Source: a virus
DNA length: 37,678 nucleotides
Virus record (IMG/VR): IMGVR_UViG_3300046522_000517
Span: 1 to 37,678 of that record
Reading direction: 5' to 3' (one strand)
Shown: piece after piece, positions 23,745-30,555 of the stretch
Layout of the letters: each line of letters starts with the position of its first letter
How positions within the stretch are numbered: position 1 is the stretch's first letter
Made by a program: the position numbers and the translations under genes
Notes under the pieces: generated by a model
Database searches by the model: none
What the model saw: only the letters and a program-made list of their open reading frames with translations
Told to the model about the DNA's origin: nothing

Positions 23745-24071
23745 TTACTGCTTTGATTCGTTTAGCAGCGGCAGCGCCGCACGCTCCATCACCTGCAGCT
23801 CGCGGAACGTCTCGGTCCATTGGGCCCGAGGCACTCGCTCGAGGCGCAACGTGGTTTCTACCGCGGCGTAGTCGAGGCCCTGGTAGTGCACGCCGGCCAT
23901 GCCGATGTGCATGCGCCACTGTGTGGCCAGGCCTGCAAACAGCGATACCGCACGCCAGTTGTCTTCCCACACCAGGAAGTCCTCCGCGATCGGCACCGCT
24001 GGAATAGCCGCCGCGATCACTTCCGGCGGAGCTCCCAGCATGCGCAGCTGCTCGAGGATGTCATCATCCAT
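23745..24071 (-). CDS. DUF1799 tail assembly protein (GT extension)
   Basis: Standing alone this is a 108-residue ORF starting MDDDILEQLRMLGAPPEVIAAAIPAVPIAEDFLVWEDNWRAV. The block VWEDNWRAVSLFAGLATQWRMHIG...GLDYAAVETTLRLERVPR is the DUF1799 signature. It is read in the -1 frame relative to the upstream chaperone gene, and the frame is open from that gene's slippery site to here, so most or all of it is probably made as the C-terminal part of a frameshift fusion, like lambda gpGT. It acts with the tape measure and tail tube in tail assembly. Confidence 0.85.
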   Translation of the reverse strand: MDDDILEQLRMLGAPPEVIAAAIPAVPIAEDFLVWEDNWRAVSLFAGLATQWRMHIGMAGVHYQGLDYAAVETTLRLERVPRAQWTETFRELQVMERAALPLLNESKQ

Positions 24072-24081
24072 CTTGCTAACT

Positions 24082-24128
24082 GGCGGCCGCTCTCCGGCCC
24101 AGTAGCGGGCCGCCGCGATTAGTTTTTT
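24082..24128 (-). other. Programmed -1 ribosomal frameshift signal (G to GT)
   Basis: The heptamer A AAA AAC (24128-24122, zero-frame codons GAA AAA AAC TAA) is a canonical X-XXY-YYZ slippery site. Seven bases downstream is a stem-loop: GGCGGCC (24114-24108) pairing with GGCCGCC (24088-24082). After a -1 slip the frame reads CTA ATC GCG GCG GCC CGC and is open into the DUF1799 ORF. The distance between the two start codons is 371 nt, i.e. -1 mod 3. The fusion would be ~232 residues. Confidence 0.85.
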
Positions 24129-24442
24129 TCCTTCGCCTTATGGATCGAGCCCCAGAACGCTTCGATCAGGGCGAACACGGCTTGCGGGATCGCCAGGACG
24201 GCATCGCGCGTGACAGTACTGAACAGGACCGGCTGATTGTCGTCGCCGACCAGATCGGTCCAGCCGACCAGCACTTCGCGGATCACATCGCGCTGTGGCA
24301 GCGCACGCAGCTCATCGAGCTTGTCGATGTCGCAGCGCTTGAATTCGGCCATGAAGTCCGACTTGTCGGTCTTGCCTTTCAGGTTCGGAATTTCGACAAC
24401 GATCTTGACGGTGTAGGTGTCGGTCAGGGAGAGTTTGAACAT
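24119..24442 (-). CDS. Tail assembly chaperone (gpG-like)
   Basis: The 107-residue product (MFKLSLTDTYTVKIVVEIPNLKGKTDKSDFMAEFKRCDIDKLDEL...) is a small protein between the tail tube and tape-measure genes, the position of lambda gpG. The helical ALPQRDVIREVLVGWTDLVGDDNQPVLFS block resembles tail-chaperone proteins (W.D..D and lids). It ends KAKEKN with a GAA AAA AAC TAA context, which is a -1 frameshift site, so a minority of ribosomes should continue into the DUF1799 ORF. Both forms would help the tube subunits polymerise around the tape measure. Confidence 0.85.
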   Translation of the reverse strand: MFKLSLTDTYTVKIVVEIPNLKGKTDKSDFMAEFKRCDIDKLDELRALPQRDVIREVLVGWTDLVGDDNQPVLFSTVTRDAVLAIPQAVFALIEAFWGSIHKAKEKN

Positions 24443-24462
24443 GGTTGCTCCAGAATGCAGAA

Positions 24463-24481
24463 GGCCCGCACGCGGCGGGCC
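24463..24481 (-). terminator. Hairpin between tail tube and chaperone genes
   Basis: GGCCCGC-ACGCG-GCGGGCC is a 7-bp perfect stem just upstream of the chaperone start. It lacks a real T-run on the minus strand (TTCTGC follows), so it is an attenuator or RNA-stability element rather than a full terminator. Confidence 0.5.
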
Positions 24482-24508
24482 GGATGGTTGATTGGTGTCG
24501 TGCGCCGA

Positions 24509-25441
24509 TCAGCGCACGGTCAGGACGACTTCGTCGTTGCCGGTGTTTGGCTGGATTTCCAGCTTGCCGGTGAGCATGGCGATGCCGTCGCTGTCGGAAA
24601 GCGACGGATCCATGATCTGCACCTTCGGGCACGCGATCTCGACGATGTTGCCGGCGGTCTTGCCGTGCGTGATGGCCAGCGTCCCCAGGGTGCCTTCGGC
24701 AATCGCCGTGTACCAGTTCTTCGTGGCCACCGATTCGAGCTCCATCGTGATCGAGCCGCTTGGCTGACGCTCGGTGATCAGGATGCCCTCGTAGCCCACC
24801 AGATTACGGTAGACCAGCGTGTTGGCCATATCGAGGCTGAAGGACTGCGTCTTGCCGGCGAAGCCGTGCAGGGCCATGCTCGGCGTGTTGGCGGCATTTA
24901 CAGCAACAGGATCGCGGAAGCCAGCGTAATCCACGCTCGAAGGCGGAGCCACATCGGTTGGCGTGCTGTACAGGCCGATGAAGCGGAACTTCATCACGGG
25001 GATGCCCTTGGCATTCAGTTCGAAGCTGACTGTGCCTTGCGCATCCGTCATCTTGTACAGGATGCCGTCCAGGATGTAATGCAGCGTCGCGCATTCCATG
25101 CTGTTCGTCACCGGCGCATACACCACACTGGTACCGACCGTGATAGTTTCCGAGAAAGCGCAGGCGCGCAGCAGCGGGCCGTACTTCGGCACGGTACCGG
25201 CCGTGCCGGCGCCGGCCAGCTCGACGTCGAATGAGACCTCGGCGTGCACCGCCACCTGGACGCTGCCGGAATTGCCCAGGTAAGGTTTCAGATTGTTCCG
25301 CTTGGCGAATTCGGCCGAGACTGGCTGAGCCGAGATGTTCTGGGCCAGTACGGCGTTGGCCAAAGCGGTTGGTGTCGCGGCCACGCCGGCGCCCGTTTGC
25401 AGTGCCAGCAGGAGCACCACGTTACGCATTTTTTTAGACAT
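24509..25441 (-). CDS. Major tail tube protein
   Basis: The 310-residue protein starts MSKKMRNVVLLLALQTGAGVAATPTALANAVLAQNISAQPVSAEF. The body is beta-rich with VPKYGPLLRACAFSETITVGTSVVYAPVTNSMECATLHYILDGILYKMTDAQGTVSFELNAKGIPVMKFRFIGLY, which fits the phage tail tube family of HK97/D3-like siphophages. The N-terminal piece is hydrophobic, but tail tubes of this type often begin that way and a signal peptide is not expected. It lies directly before the chaperone pair and overlaps the end of the upstream small gene by 8 nt. It would form the tail tube hexamers. Confidence 0.85.
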   Translation of the reverse strand: MSKKMRNVVLLLALQTGAGVAATPTALANAVLAQNISAQPVSAEFAKRNNLKPYLGNSGSVQVAVHAEVSFDVELAGAGTAGTVPKYGPLLRACAFSETITVGTSVVYAPVTNSMECATLHYILDGILYKMTDAQGTVSFELNAKGIPVMKFRFIGLYSTPTDVAPPSSVDYAGFRDPVAVNAANTPSMALHGFAGKTQSFSLDMANTLVYRNLVGYEGILITERQPSGSITMELESVATKNWYTAIAEGTLGTLAITHGKTAGNIVEIACPKVQIMDPSLSDSDGIAMLTGKLEIQPNTGNDEVVLTVR

Positions 25442-25637
25442 TGGTCACCTCGGCCACGTCGGGCTGTTCGATCGGTTGTTCCGCCGGCGTGCGCTTGCCG
25501 CTTGCCGGGTCATAGGTATAGCTGCCGCCATGGCCAGCGTATTCGTCGCGCAGCGCATCTTCCGGCTGCGCCGCCGGCTGCGATGCGGTTACCGCCTCGT
25601 CTGCCGTTTTGTTCGTTTTGCCCAACTGGTCCTCCAA
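25434..25637 (-). CDS. Small acidic protein upstream of the tail tube gene
   Basis: A 67-residue ORF (MEDQLGKTNKTADEAVTASQPAAQPEDALRDEYAGHGGSYTYDPASGKRTPAEQP...) with a GGAGGAC-type ribosome site and an 8-nt overlap with the tail tube start. The composition (Ala, Glu, Pro, a GGSYTYDPASGKR motif) is low complexity; a short GxYxxDPxxGxR element recurs in small phage structural proteins. It may be a minor virion component. No family is sure. Confidence 0.6.
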   Translation of the reverse strand: MEDQLGKTNKTADEAVTASQPAAQPEDALRDEYAGHGGSYTYDPASGKRTPAEQPIEQPDVAEVTNV

Positions 25638-25644
25638 ATGAAAA

Positions 25645-25663
25645 GGCCCGCACGTGGCGGGCC
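25645..25663 (-). terminator. Attenuator-like hairpin in the late operon
   Basis: On the minus strand GGCCCGC-CACGT-GCGGGCC is followed by TTTTCATTT, a terminator-like layout inside the late operon between tail-completion and small genes. The same GC arms occur at 24463-24481. Confidence 0.6.
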
Positions 25664-25683
25664 GGATTGATGTGGTGTTATTG

Positions 25684-26037
25684 CTACCGACGGGTTCGCA
25701 CCCGGAAGTTCTGTATGTAGGCGTAGACGTCGGCCTCGCCTTGGTAGTCGGCGTCGCCAGAGAACTCGTCCCCCATGTAGCCGTCCAGTTGCTCGATCGC
25801 CGCCAGCACCTGCCCCGCCAACTGCTCGAGCTCTTCCTGGCTACGCGCGAACGTCATCACGGCGATGTCATTCATGTTGTAGCCGCCGCCCATCACCCAG
25901 CCTGGCTCCGGCTCGGTATTGATCTCGAACACCAGTGCCGGCCAGGCTGGCCGCTCCGGCAGCTCGACCGCGTGCGTGTTCGGCAGGACTGCCGCCAGCG
26001 CTTCATACACGCGCTGCTTGACTGATGGATTGCTCAT
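25684..26037 (-). CDS. Tail completion / tail terminator-like protein (gpU-type)
   Basis: The 117-residue product (MSNPSVKQRVYEALAAVLPNTHAVELPERPAWPALVFEINTEPEPGWVMGGGYNMNDIAVMTFARSQEELEQLAGQVLAAIEQ...) has the layout of small head-tail completion proteins (DUF3168/gpU-like): RV...L..l, WPALVFEI, and an alternating strand/helix fold with LAGQVLAAIE. It starts in an ATGA overlap with the HK97-gp10-like gene. Position between head-tail completion and tail tube genes fits the tail terminator. Confidence 0.72.
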   Translation of the reverse strand: MSNPSVKQRVYEALAAVLPNTHAVELPERPAWPALVFEINTEPEPGWVMGGGYNMNDIAVMTFARSQEELEQLAGQVLAAIEQLDGYMGDEFSGDADYQGEADVYAYIQNFRVRTRR

Positions 26038-26552
26038 TGCCTGTTCGCCCTCAGTAGCGCCGCCTCGAGGCGCTTGCCCATGGCGGCGATCGCGTCAGCC
26101 TGCTTGTTCTGCAGTGCCGGCGCCACGAAGGGCGTGGCCTCGACACGGTTCTTGACGCCGCGGCGGCGCTTGCCGTCGCCGTGGTACACGTTGCGGCCCT
26201 TCTCCAGAAACCACCAGTAGAACGGGTCGTTGATGTACACGCTGGTGACACGGCCCGTTTTCGGATTGAGCACCAGCTTCTTCTGGGCATTCTTCCCGAG
26301 TGCCTTGCCGTGTCGCACGCCCAGGTTGTATTGCGTGAGACCTTCCGGCGTGCGCTCGCGCTTGATCACGATGTTCTTGACCAGTGCACCGGTCAGCTGC
26401 AAGCCCTGCTGCTGAGCCAGCGATCGGGCTTCCTTGCGGAGCACGCCGCCGGCACTCGCCACCATCAGGCGGGAGGTACGCAGACGCATGTCCTGCTTCA
26501 CGTTGCCGAACGCCTGGCGCAGCGTGCCCAGACCTTCGATGCGCGTCGCCAT
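26034..26552 (-). CDS. HK97 gp10-like tail completion protein
   Basis: The 172-residue product starts MATRIEGLGTLRQAFGNVKQDMRLRTSRLMVASAGGVLRKEARSLA. It resembles HK97 gp10-family proteins in the GLG.L.../AGGVLRKEAR pattern, with LTGALVKNIVIKRER (as the LRRSI-type block) and YWWFLEKGRN, plus FVAPALQNKQADAIAAM at the C-terminus. The ATG at 26552 shares a base with the upstream stop (TGATG). It would complete head-to-tail joining. Confidence 0.8.
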   Translation of the reverse strand: MATRIEGLGTLRQAFGNVKQDMRLRTSRLMVASAGGVLRKEARSLAQQQGLQLTGALVKNIVIKRERTPEGLTQYNLGVRHGKALGKNAQKKLVLNPKTGRVTSVYINDPFYWWFLEKGRNVYHGDGKRRRGVKNRVEATPFVAPALQNKQADAIAAMGKRLEAALLRANRQ

Positions 26553-26896
26553 CAGTGCCCTCCGGCCGGCACGCCGCGGCACGTGAGCAGCAGCGTGTGG
26601 TTGGCCTGGCGTTCGTTGTCGACGTGCTCGATGCGGTACACGGCATCGCCGAACACCACGCGCATCGTGTCATTCACGCCGGCCAGATAGCGGATCCGGA
26701 TGGGCAGCGCCGGAATGCTTTCGTCGCCGCCCTTCTGGGTCTGCTTTACCCGGCCGCCAGTCGACGCGCCGACCTCCGCACGCACCGCACTGAACGGCTC
26801 CCAGCTTTTGGCCGTGCCGCCCAGGCGATCCTTGCCGGCCACCTCGTGCTGCAGCGTCACCCGATGCCGCAGCCGTTTTGCCAATGGAATCGTCAT
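26552..26896 (-). CDS. Phage head closure protein
   Basis: The 114-residue protein (MTIPLAKRLRHRVTLQHEVAGKDRLGGTAKSWEPFSAVRAEVGASTGGR...) fits the head closure / SPP1 gp16-like family: L.HRVTLQ.., W.pfs.VRAEV, then IRIRYLAGVNDTMRVVFGDAVYRIEHVDNERQANHTLLLTC. The start is the ATG at 26896 (GGAGG seven bases upstream), not the in-frame TTG before it. The stop is followed at once by the gp10-like gene. It closes the connector after packaging. Confidence 0.85.
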   Translation of the reverse strand: MTIPLAKRLRHRVTLQHEVAGKDRLGGTAKSWEPFSAVRAEVGASTGGRVKQTQKGGDESIPALPIRIRYLAGVNDTMRVVFGDAVYRIEHVDNERQANHTLLLTCRGVPAGGH

Positions 26897-27453
26897 CAAA
26901 ACCTCCGGTACGGATCAAGCAGGTTATCGAGGTACGAGGTCTGCACAGTGACCTTCTCGCCGCCGGCGGCCGGGTCGTACTGCTCGACCAGCTTGGCCAG
27001 GATGTACAGCCGGAGATCGTCCGGCGTGGCATCCGGGCTGTCGCCGTAGCCGCATTCCACGGTGATGCGCACGGCCTCGTCGTCCTGCAGCGTCGCCGGC
27101 CAGGCCTGCCCGCGGGCCGGCTTGAGCAGCGTGGTGTATTCGTCCGGCACGATCGTGCGGACGGTCGCCAGGGAGAGCGAACGCTCCTCGCCGGCCTGGT
27201 CGACGTAATCGATCGACACCACGCGCAGCACAGGGTGCGGCAGCTCGATCGACGCCGGGAACGCCGGCAGCGTGCCTACCCATGTCTGCCGCATCAGCGA
27301 CTGGCCGATGTGCGACTCGAGGTGTCGGACGATGCCCTTGATCCAGCCCTCGATGGCTTCGTCACTTTCCTCGCCATCGATGCCCAGGTTATCGGCTGCC
27401 TTGCGCAGATCGACTGGGAGCGCAGTCGGCGGGGCTGCTCGTATGAATGTCAT
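26896..27453 (-). CDS. Head-tail connector (HK97 gp6-like)
   Basis: The 185-residue protein has the gp6-type pattern: DLRKAADNLGIDGEESDEAIEGWIKGIVRHLESHIGQSLMRQTWV (helical N-terminal domain), FPASIELPHPVLRVVSIDYVDQAGEE, and a C-terminal region ending CGYGDSPDATPDDLRLYILAKLVEQYDPAAG. It forms the ring joining portal and tail. Its stop overlaps the head closure start (ATGA). It is separated from the capsid gene by three inserted genes, where the typical order is capsid then gp6. Confidence 0.85.
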   Translation of the reverse strand: MTFIRAAPPTALPVDLRKAADNLGIDGEESDEAIEGWIKGIVRHLESHIGQSLMRQTWVGTLPAFPASIELPHPVLRVVSIDYVDQAGEERSLSLATVRTIVPDEYTTLLKPARGQAWPATLQDDEAVRITVECGYGDSPDATPDDLRLYILAKLVEQYDPAAGGEKVTVQTSYLDNLLDPYRRF

Positions 27454-27462
27454 GTCCTACTC

Positions 27463-29388
27463 CTAACTTCGGTACGAACCACCGGTGTACTCCAGGGCCC
27501 CGATAGTGGGCGGCACCATGAAGGGCCGCCCACGCATGTCCCGGAGCGGCTTCCGTGTAACCTTGCCCGCGCGTCGGCATGGCGAGTTCTTCGCCATCTT
27601 CGGGTTGAATTTGTCCGTCCAGTCGATGAGCGGGTCGACAAACAGATTGGTGCCCAGGCAGTGCTCGGACTCGTTGAGCGGGGTGTACATCACCTGGCCC
27701 GCGTTGTTCCACTTGCCCAGGAGCGGAGCGGGCTTCGACGTGCCGCCATAGACCACGTTGTTGTGGATGTTTTGACGGCCGATCGGCAGGATGCGCTCGA
27801 CGATGGAGACGGATTCGAGAACGCCCTCAGCTTCCTTGGACGCGCGGTCGTAGATCACATTGTTGAGGATGTTCACCGTGTTCTCGGCGATCACGGGCTC
27901 AGGCAGCAGCTGGCCCGTGTTCTCCGGGTCCGTCTTGTTGTACAGCACAAAGTTCTCGATAACGATCGGGACGCCGACAGGGTCCACAACGATGTTATTG
28001 ACTACCCATAGGTCTTCCGGCACCACGTAGATGAATCGCTCGCGGCCGACGTTGGTATAGCCCGTACGCTCCAGCAACTCCGCGCCGGTATACATCCACC
28101 CACTCACGTCCGGCTTGCGGGCGGCGATTCGGTTGTTAATCCACAGATTCCCGCTCACCACGGCGGAGCCGACGAATTGGCTACGAACGTTCTGCCCGTC
28201 GAACACGCAATTGCGGATGAAACAGTTGGGCATACACCGGTTCGTCGAGGCGCCCCGTGCGTAGGACATATATTCGTCCCAGTAGGCGTAGCAGTTTTCG
28301 AAGCCGCAGTTGTCACTCTTCTGCGAGTTGAAGCCATACACGCCCATTACAAAGGCCACGTGCCAACTGTTCACCGACGTGCAGCGGCGGAAGAGTACAT
28401 TCTTCACCTTGTCGTAGGCGACCATCATGTCCATACCGCCGGCCAGCCAGCCGTAGGCTGTGGTGGGCTCCTGCTCCTGCGGGCTGGACCCCGAGTCGCA
28501 GTAGCAGTCCTCGAAGAGGATGTCGCTGATCTCGACCCGCGGCGTCAAGCTATTTTCCGGCACCGGCATGGCCTTCAATCCGCCGCTGTACATATACCGG
28601 GCCGTACAGTTCTTGAACACGATGTTTTTGCACGGCAGTGGGTCAGTCGTGTTCGATGTCGCGGTAAATGAATGAACATCGCAGCCCCAGCTCTCGACAC
28701 CCATCACCAGCACGTCGATCGACGACTGGACCTGGACCGCCGGGCCTGAGATGCCGATGCGAGCGGTGCCCTCCACCCCCGTCGTACCGTTCGTCATGTT
28801 CCAGCACAGGCCGTTGTACTTCTCAACTGGGCCAATCGTATCGCTGCCCGTATAGACATACACCTTGGGGCTTGCGATCGCGTCCTTGGGCGCGTACCAG
28901 ATATCCGCCGGACCCATCGCCGCCTTGATGTTGGCGAAGGTGGCCGATGCGATGGCCCGGATCTTGCGCATGGCGACGCCTGGGTTGCGCAGGGCGTACC
29001 TGTTGCCGTTGTTGTACCCGCCGACGAATAGGCGCTTGGCCACCGCATTCGCCGGATAGGTCTTGGACCAGATGCCAGAGCCAGGGCTCTCAAGCGCCCA
29101 GCCGGCCGCGAGGGGCGAACCTGGCATCTCCCAGTTGAATGAGTCGATAACCGGCGGGGGCCCCTCTCCGTACGTCCCCAGAGTGAAGTACTGCTTGCGA
29201 ATGACAGGATGGTACCCGCCTGTCTGGTTGCTGTAGAAACGATCGCGCCTCATCAGCACGACACCGCCCGAGGCGGCAGCAGCGTTGTACGCCGAGCCCA
29301 GGTACTTCTTGGCGGTGGCGGGCGTGAGGCCGTCACCGTCCGCAGCCATGTCCGAATCGAGGTAGATCGGTGCTTGCCGGGTTACCAT
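27463..29388 (-). CDS. Right-handed beta-helix protein inserted in the head-gene cluster
   Basis: The ATG at 29388 overlaps the previous stop (ATGGTAA), giving 641 residues. The middle (~190-560) has many short strands separated by turns with repeated N/C pairs (NIVFKNCTARYMYSG, NVLFRRCTSVNSWH, CGFENCYAYW, CFIRNCVFDG, NILNNVIYDR), the ladder pattern of parallel beta-helix (pectate-lyase-like) proteins such as tailspikes and depolymerases. The N-terminus (YLDSDMAADGDGLTPATAKKYLGSA) resembles the start of other beta-helix proteins. The C-terminus ends RDMRGRPFMVPPTIGALEY, a motif common in such proteins (DF.G..R.....IGA.EY). It lies between capsid and connector genes, an odd place for a tailspike. 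A capsid-attached decoration or polysaccharide-acting protein is inferred. Confidence 0.72.
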   Translation of the reverse strand: MVTRQAPIYLDSDMAADGDGLTPATAKKYLGSAYNAAAASGGVVLMRRDRFYSNQTGGYHPVIRKQYFTLGTYGEGPPPVIDSFNWEMPGSPLAAGWALESPGSGIWSKTYPANAVAKRLFVGGYNNGNRYALRNPGVAMRKIRAIASATFANIKAAMGPADIWYAPKDAIASPKVYVYTGSDTIGPVEKYNGLCWNMTNGTTGVEGTARIGISGPAVQVQSSIDVLVMGVESWGCDVHSFTATSNTTDPLPCKNIVFKNCTARYMYSGGLKAMPVPENSLTPRVEISDILFEDCYCDSGSSPQEQEPTTAYGWLAGGMDMMVAYDKVKNVLFRRCTSVNSWHVAFVMGVYGFNSQKSDNCGFENCYAYWDEYMSYARGASTNRCMPNCFIRNCVFDGQNVRSQFVGSAVVSGNLWINNRIAARKPDVSGWMYTGAELLERTGYTNVGRERFIYVVPEDLWVVNNIVVDPVGVPIVIENFVLYNKTDPENTGQLLPEPVIAENTVNILNNVIYDRASKEAEGVLESVSIVERILPIGRQNIHNNVVYGGTSKPAPLLGKWNNAGQVMYTPLNESEHCLGTNLFVDPLIDWTDKFNPKMAKNSPCRRAGKVTRKPLRDMRGRPFMVPPTIGALEYTGGSYRS

Positions 29389-30182
29389 TTGAACTGGCCT
29401 CCGTTGTGGGTTGCGACGCCAGAGTCGACACTGAGACGGAAGCCTCCTTGCAGTAGACACTGCTCGTCGAACTCGAACCGACGACCGCCCTGATTGAAGG
29501 GGGCGATCTCTTCGGCAGCGTCAAATGGGCGGATACCCCAGCCTGTGATAGCCGCACCAACCGGCACGCCATGGGTCACGACCGGCGCGAATGCGTTGCC
29601 TGCCGAGTAAGGAGGATGCGACACGATGCGGCGCATGAACTTTATGGGTCGGCCCGCGTTCGTTGGCAGATAGGTGAACCACATGATCGAGCCGGCAAGC
29701 TGGTTTTCGGTCAGCACGCCATAGCCAGCCGCAGTAAATGCGAGGCTGGCCGTGAGCGCCAGGGACGTCGCGCCGGCCGTCGGTGCTGTACCAGCCGTAC
29801 CCATGACGATGTCGGCCGCGTTGCCATATTCCAGATACACCGCAGCGTTGGTCGCGTTGCGCGGAATCGTCTCGACATACTGCAGGAAGTCGCCCGGGTC
29901 ACCAGTGTTACCCAGGATTACCGAGCTATTTGGCATGGGGCCAGCCGGTGTTTCAATGGGCTTGACGGAGTGGCGTTGCGCCAGGCGAACGACCTTAGTC
30001 CATTCCTGCACCTCGTCGTCGCCGGTGGCCAGGGTGTCAACGCTTACCGAACTCGAGCTATTCACATCGATGCCAAGCTCGGAGGCCGGACGGTAGCCGC
30101 CGGAAGTCCAGACCATCAGTGCGCCATCCGATTCACGGACCATCGCCGGCACTTGGATGGCGGAAGATTTAACAGGTGCCAT
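29382..30182 (-). CDS. Unknown virion-associated protein, partner of the beta-helix gene
   Basis: The 266-residue product (MAPVKSSAIQVPAMVRESDGALMVWTSGGYRPASELGIDVNSSSS...) is beta-rich with an Ala/Gly/Ser-rich middle (TAGTAPTAGATSLALTASLAFTAAGY). It overlaps the beta-helix gene by 7 nt and lies 16 bp after the stop of the VQTSAQ-containing gene, in the capsid cluster. Its C-terminal FRLSVDSGVATHNGGQFKW has a capsid-decoration look. No family is recognised; position suggests a virion surface protein or adaptor on which the beta-helix protein is mounted. Confidence 0.6.
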   Translation of the reverse strand: MAPVKSSAIQVPAMVRESDGALMVWTSGGYRPASELGIDVNSSSSVSVDTLATGDDEVQEWTKVVRLAQRHSVKPIETPAGPMPNSSVILGNTGDPGDFLQYVETIPRNATNAAVYLEYGNAADIVMGTAGTAPTAGATSLALTASLAFTAAGYGVLTENQLAGSIMWFTYLPTNAGRPIKFMRRIVSHPPYSAGNAFAPVVTHGVPVGAAITGWGIRPFDAAEEIAPFNQGGRRFEFDEQCLLQGGFRLSVDSGVATHNGGQFKW

Positions 30183-30197
30183 TTAGTCGCCCCCTTA

Positions 30198-30512
30198 TCA
30201 ATCGCCTACCGGCGGTTCGGAAGCCTGTGCAGACGTCTGCACAGCAACGTCGTCCGCCCTCGGCACCGCCGCGATCAAGGTGCCGAGATGTGCGTACGGG
30301 TCTTGTGCAGACGTCTGCACTGGGACAGCACGAGCTGCCGAAGTCTTCGATGCTGGCAACTTCGTTTTCGGCTTGGAATACTTCGCCGCCCTGTGGTCGT
30401 CGACCAGATGCGTCGCATAGTCGGCGTCGGTGCGCAAGATAGTACCGACAGTGAGCGTGCCGTATTGCGCAGTGATCGTCTCGGTGACGATCTCCACTTC
30501 TACTTGTTCCAT
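30198..30512 (-). CDS. Small protein with two palindrome-encoded VQTSAQ peptides
   Basis: The 104-residue ORF starts at ATG 30512 (CAGGAGA seven bases upstream): MEQVEVEIVTETITAQYGTLTVGTILRTDADYATHLVDDHRAAKY. The N-terminal ~45 residues are beta-like and resemble small phage proteins just after the capsid (head-fibre/decoration or a FI-type DNA-packaging linker). The C-terminal ~50 residues are low complexity with VQTSAQ at 65-70 and 91-96. Both are encoded by the palindrome GTGCAGACGTCTGCAC, so the tail seems to have grown by insertion of a mobile palindrome. It directly follows the capsid gene. Confidence 0.65.
   Translation of the reverse strand: MEQVEVEIVTETITAQYGTLTVGTILRTDADYATHLVDDHRAAKYSKPKTKLPASKTSAARAVPVQTSAQDPYAHLGTLIAAVPRADDVAVQTSAQASEPPVGD
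30225..30244. repeat. Palindrome copy 2, 20 bp
   Basis: CTGTGCAGACGTCTGCACAG is perfectly palindromic and encodes VQTSAQ in the minus-strand small gene. Confidence 0.9.
30305..30320. repeat. Palindrome copy 3, 16 bp
   Basis: GTGCAGACGTCTGCAC encodes VQTSAQ again in the same gene, 61 bp from copy 2. A degenerate shorter form (CCAGACGTCTGCC) is at 12731-12743. Confidence 0.9.
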
Positions 30513-30524
30513 GTGATCTCCTGT

Positions 30525-30548
30525 GCTGGGCCGCCGCGGCGGCCCAGC
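30525..30548. repeat. 24-bp perfect palindrome between capsid and next gene
   Basis: A perfect GC-rich palindrome (GCTGGGCCGC stem, CGCG loop) lies between the capsid stop and the next start, with no T-run. It would form a strong mRNA hairpin, likely a processing or stability element that separates capsid expression from downstream genes. Confidence 0.8.
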
Positions 30549-30555
30549 GTTACGA

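Noticed and set aside
26878-28011. Rightward 377-codon frame opposite gp6/beta-helix genes
   Set aside because: Shadow frame without start signal; both sense genes have family features and overlaps.
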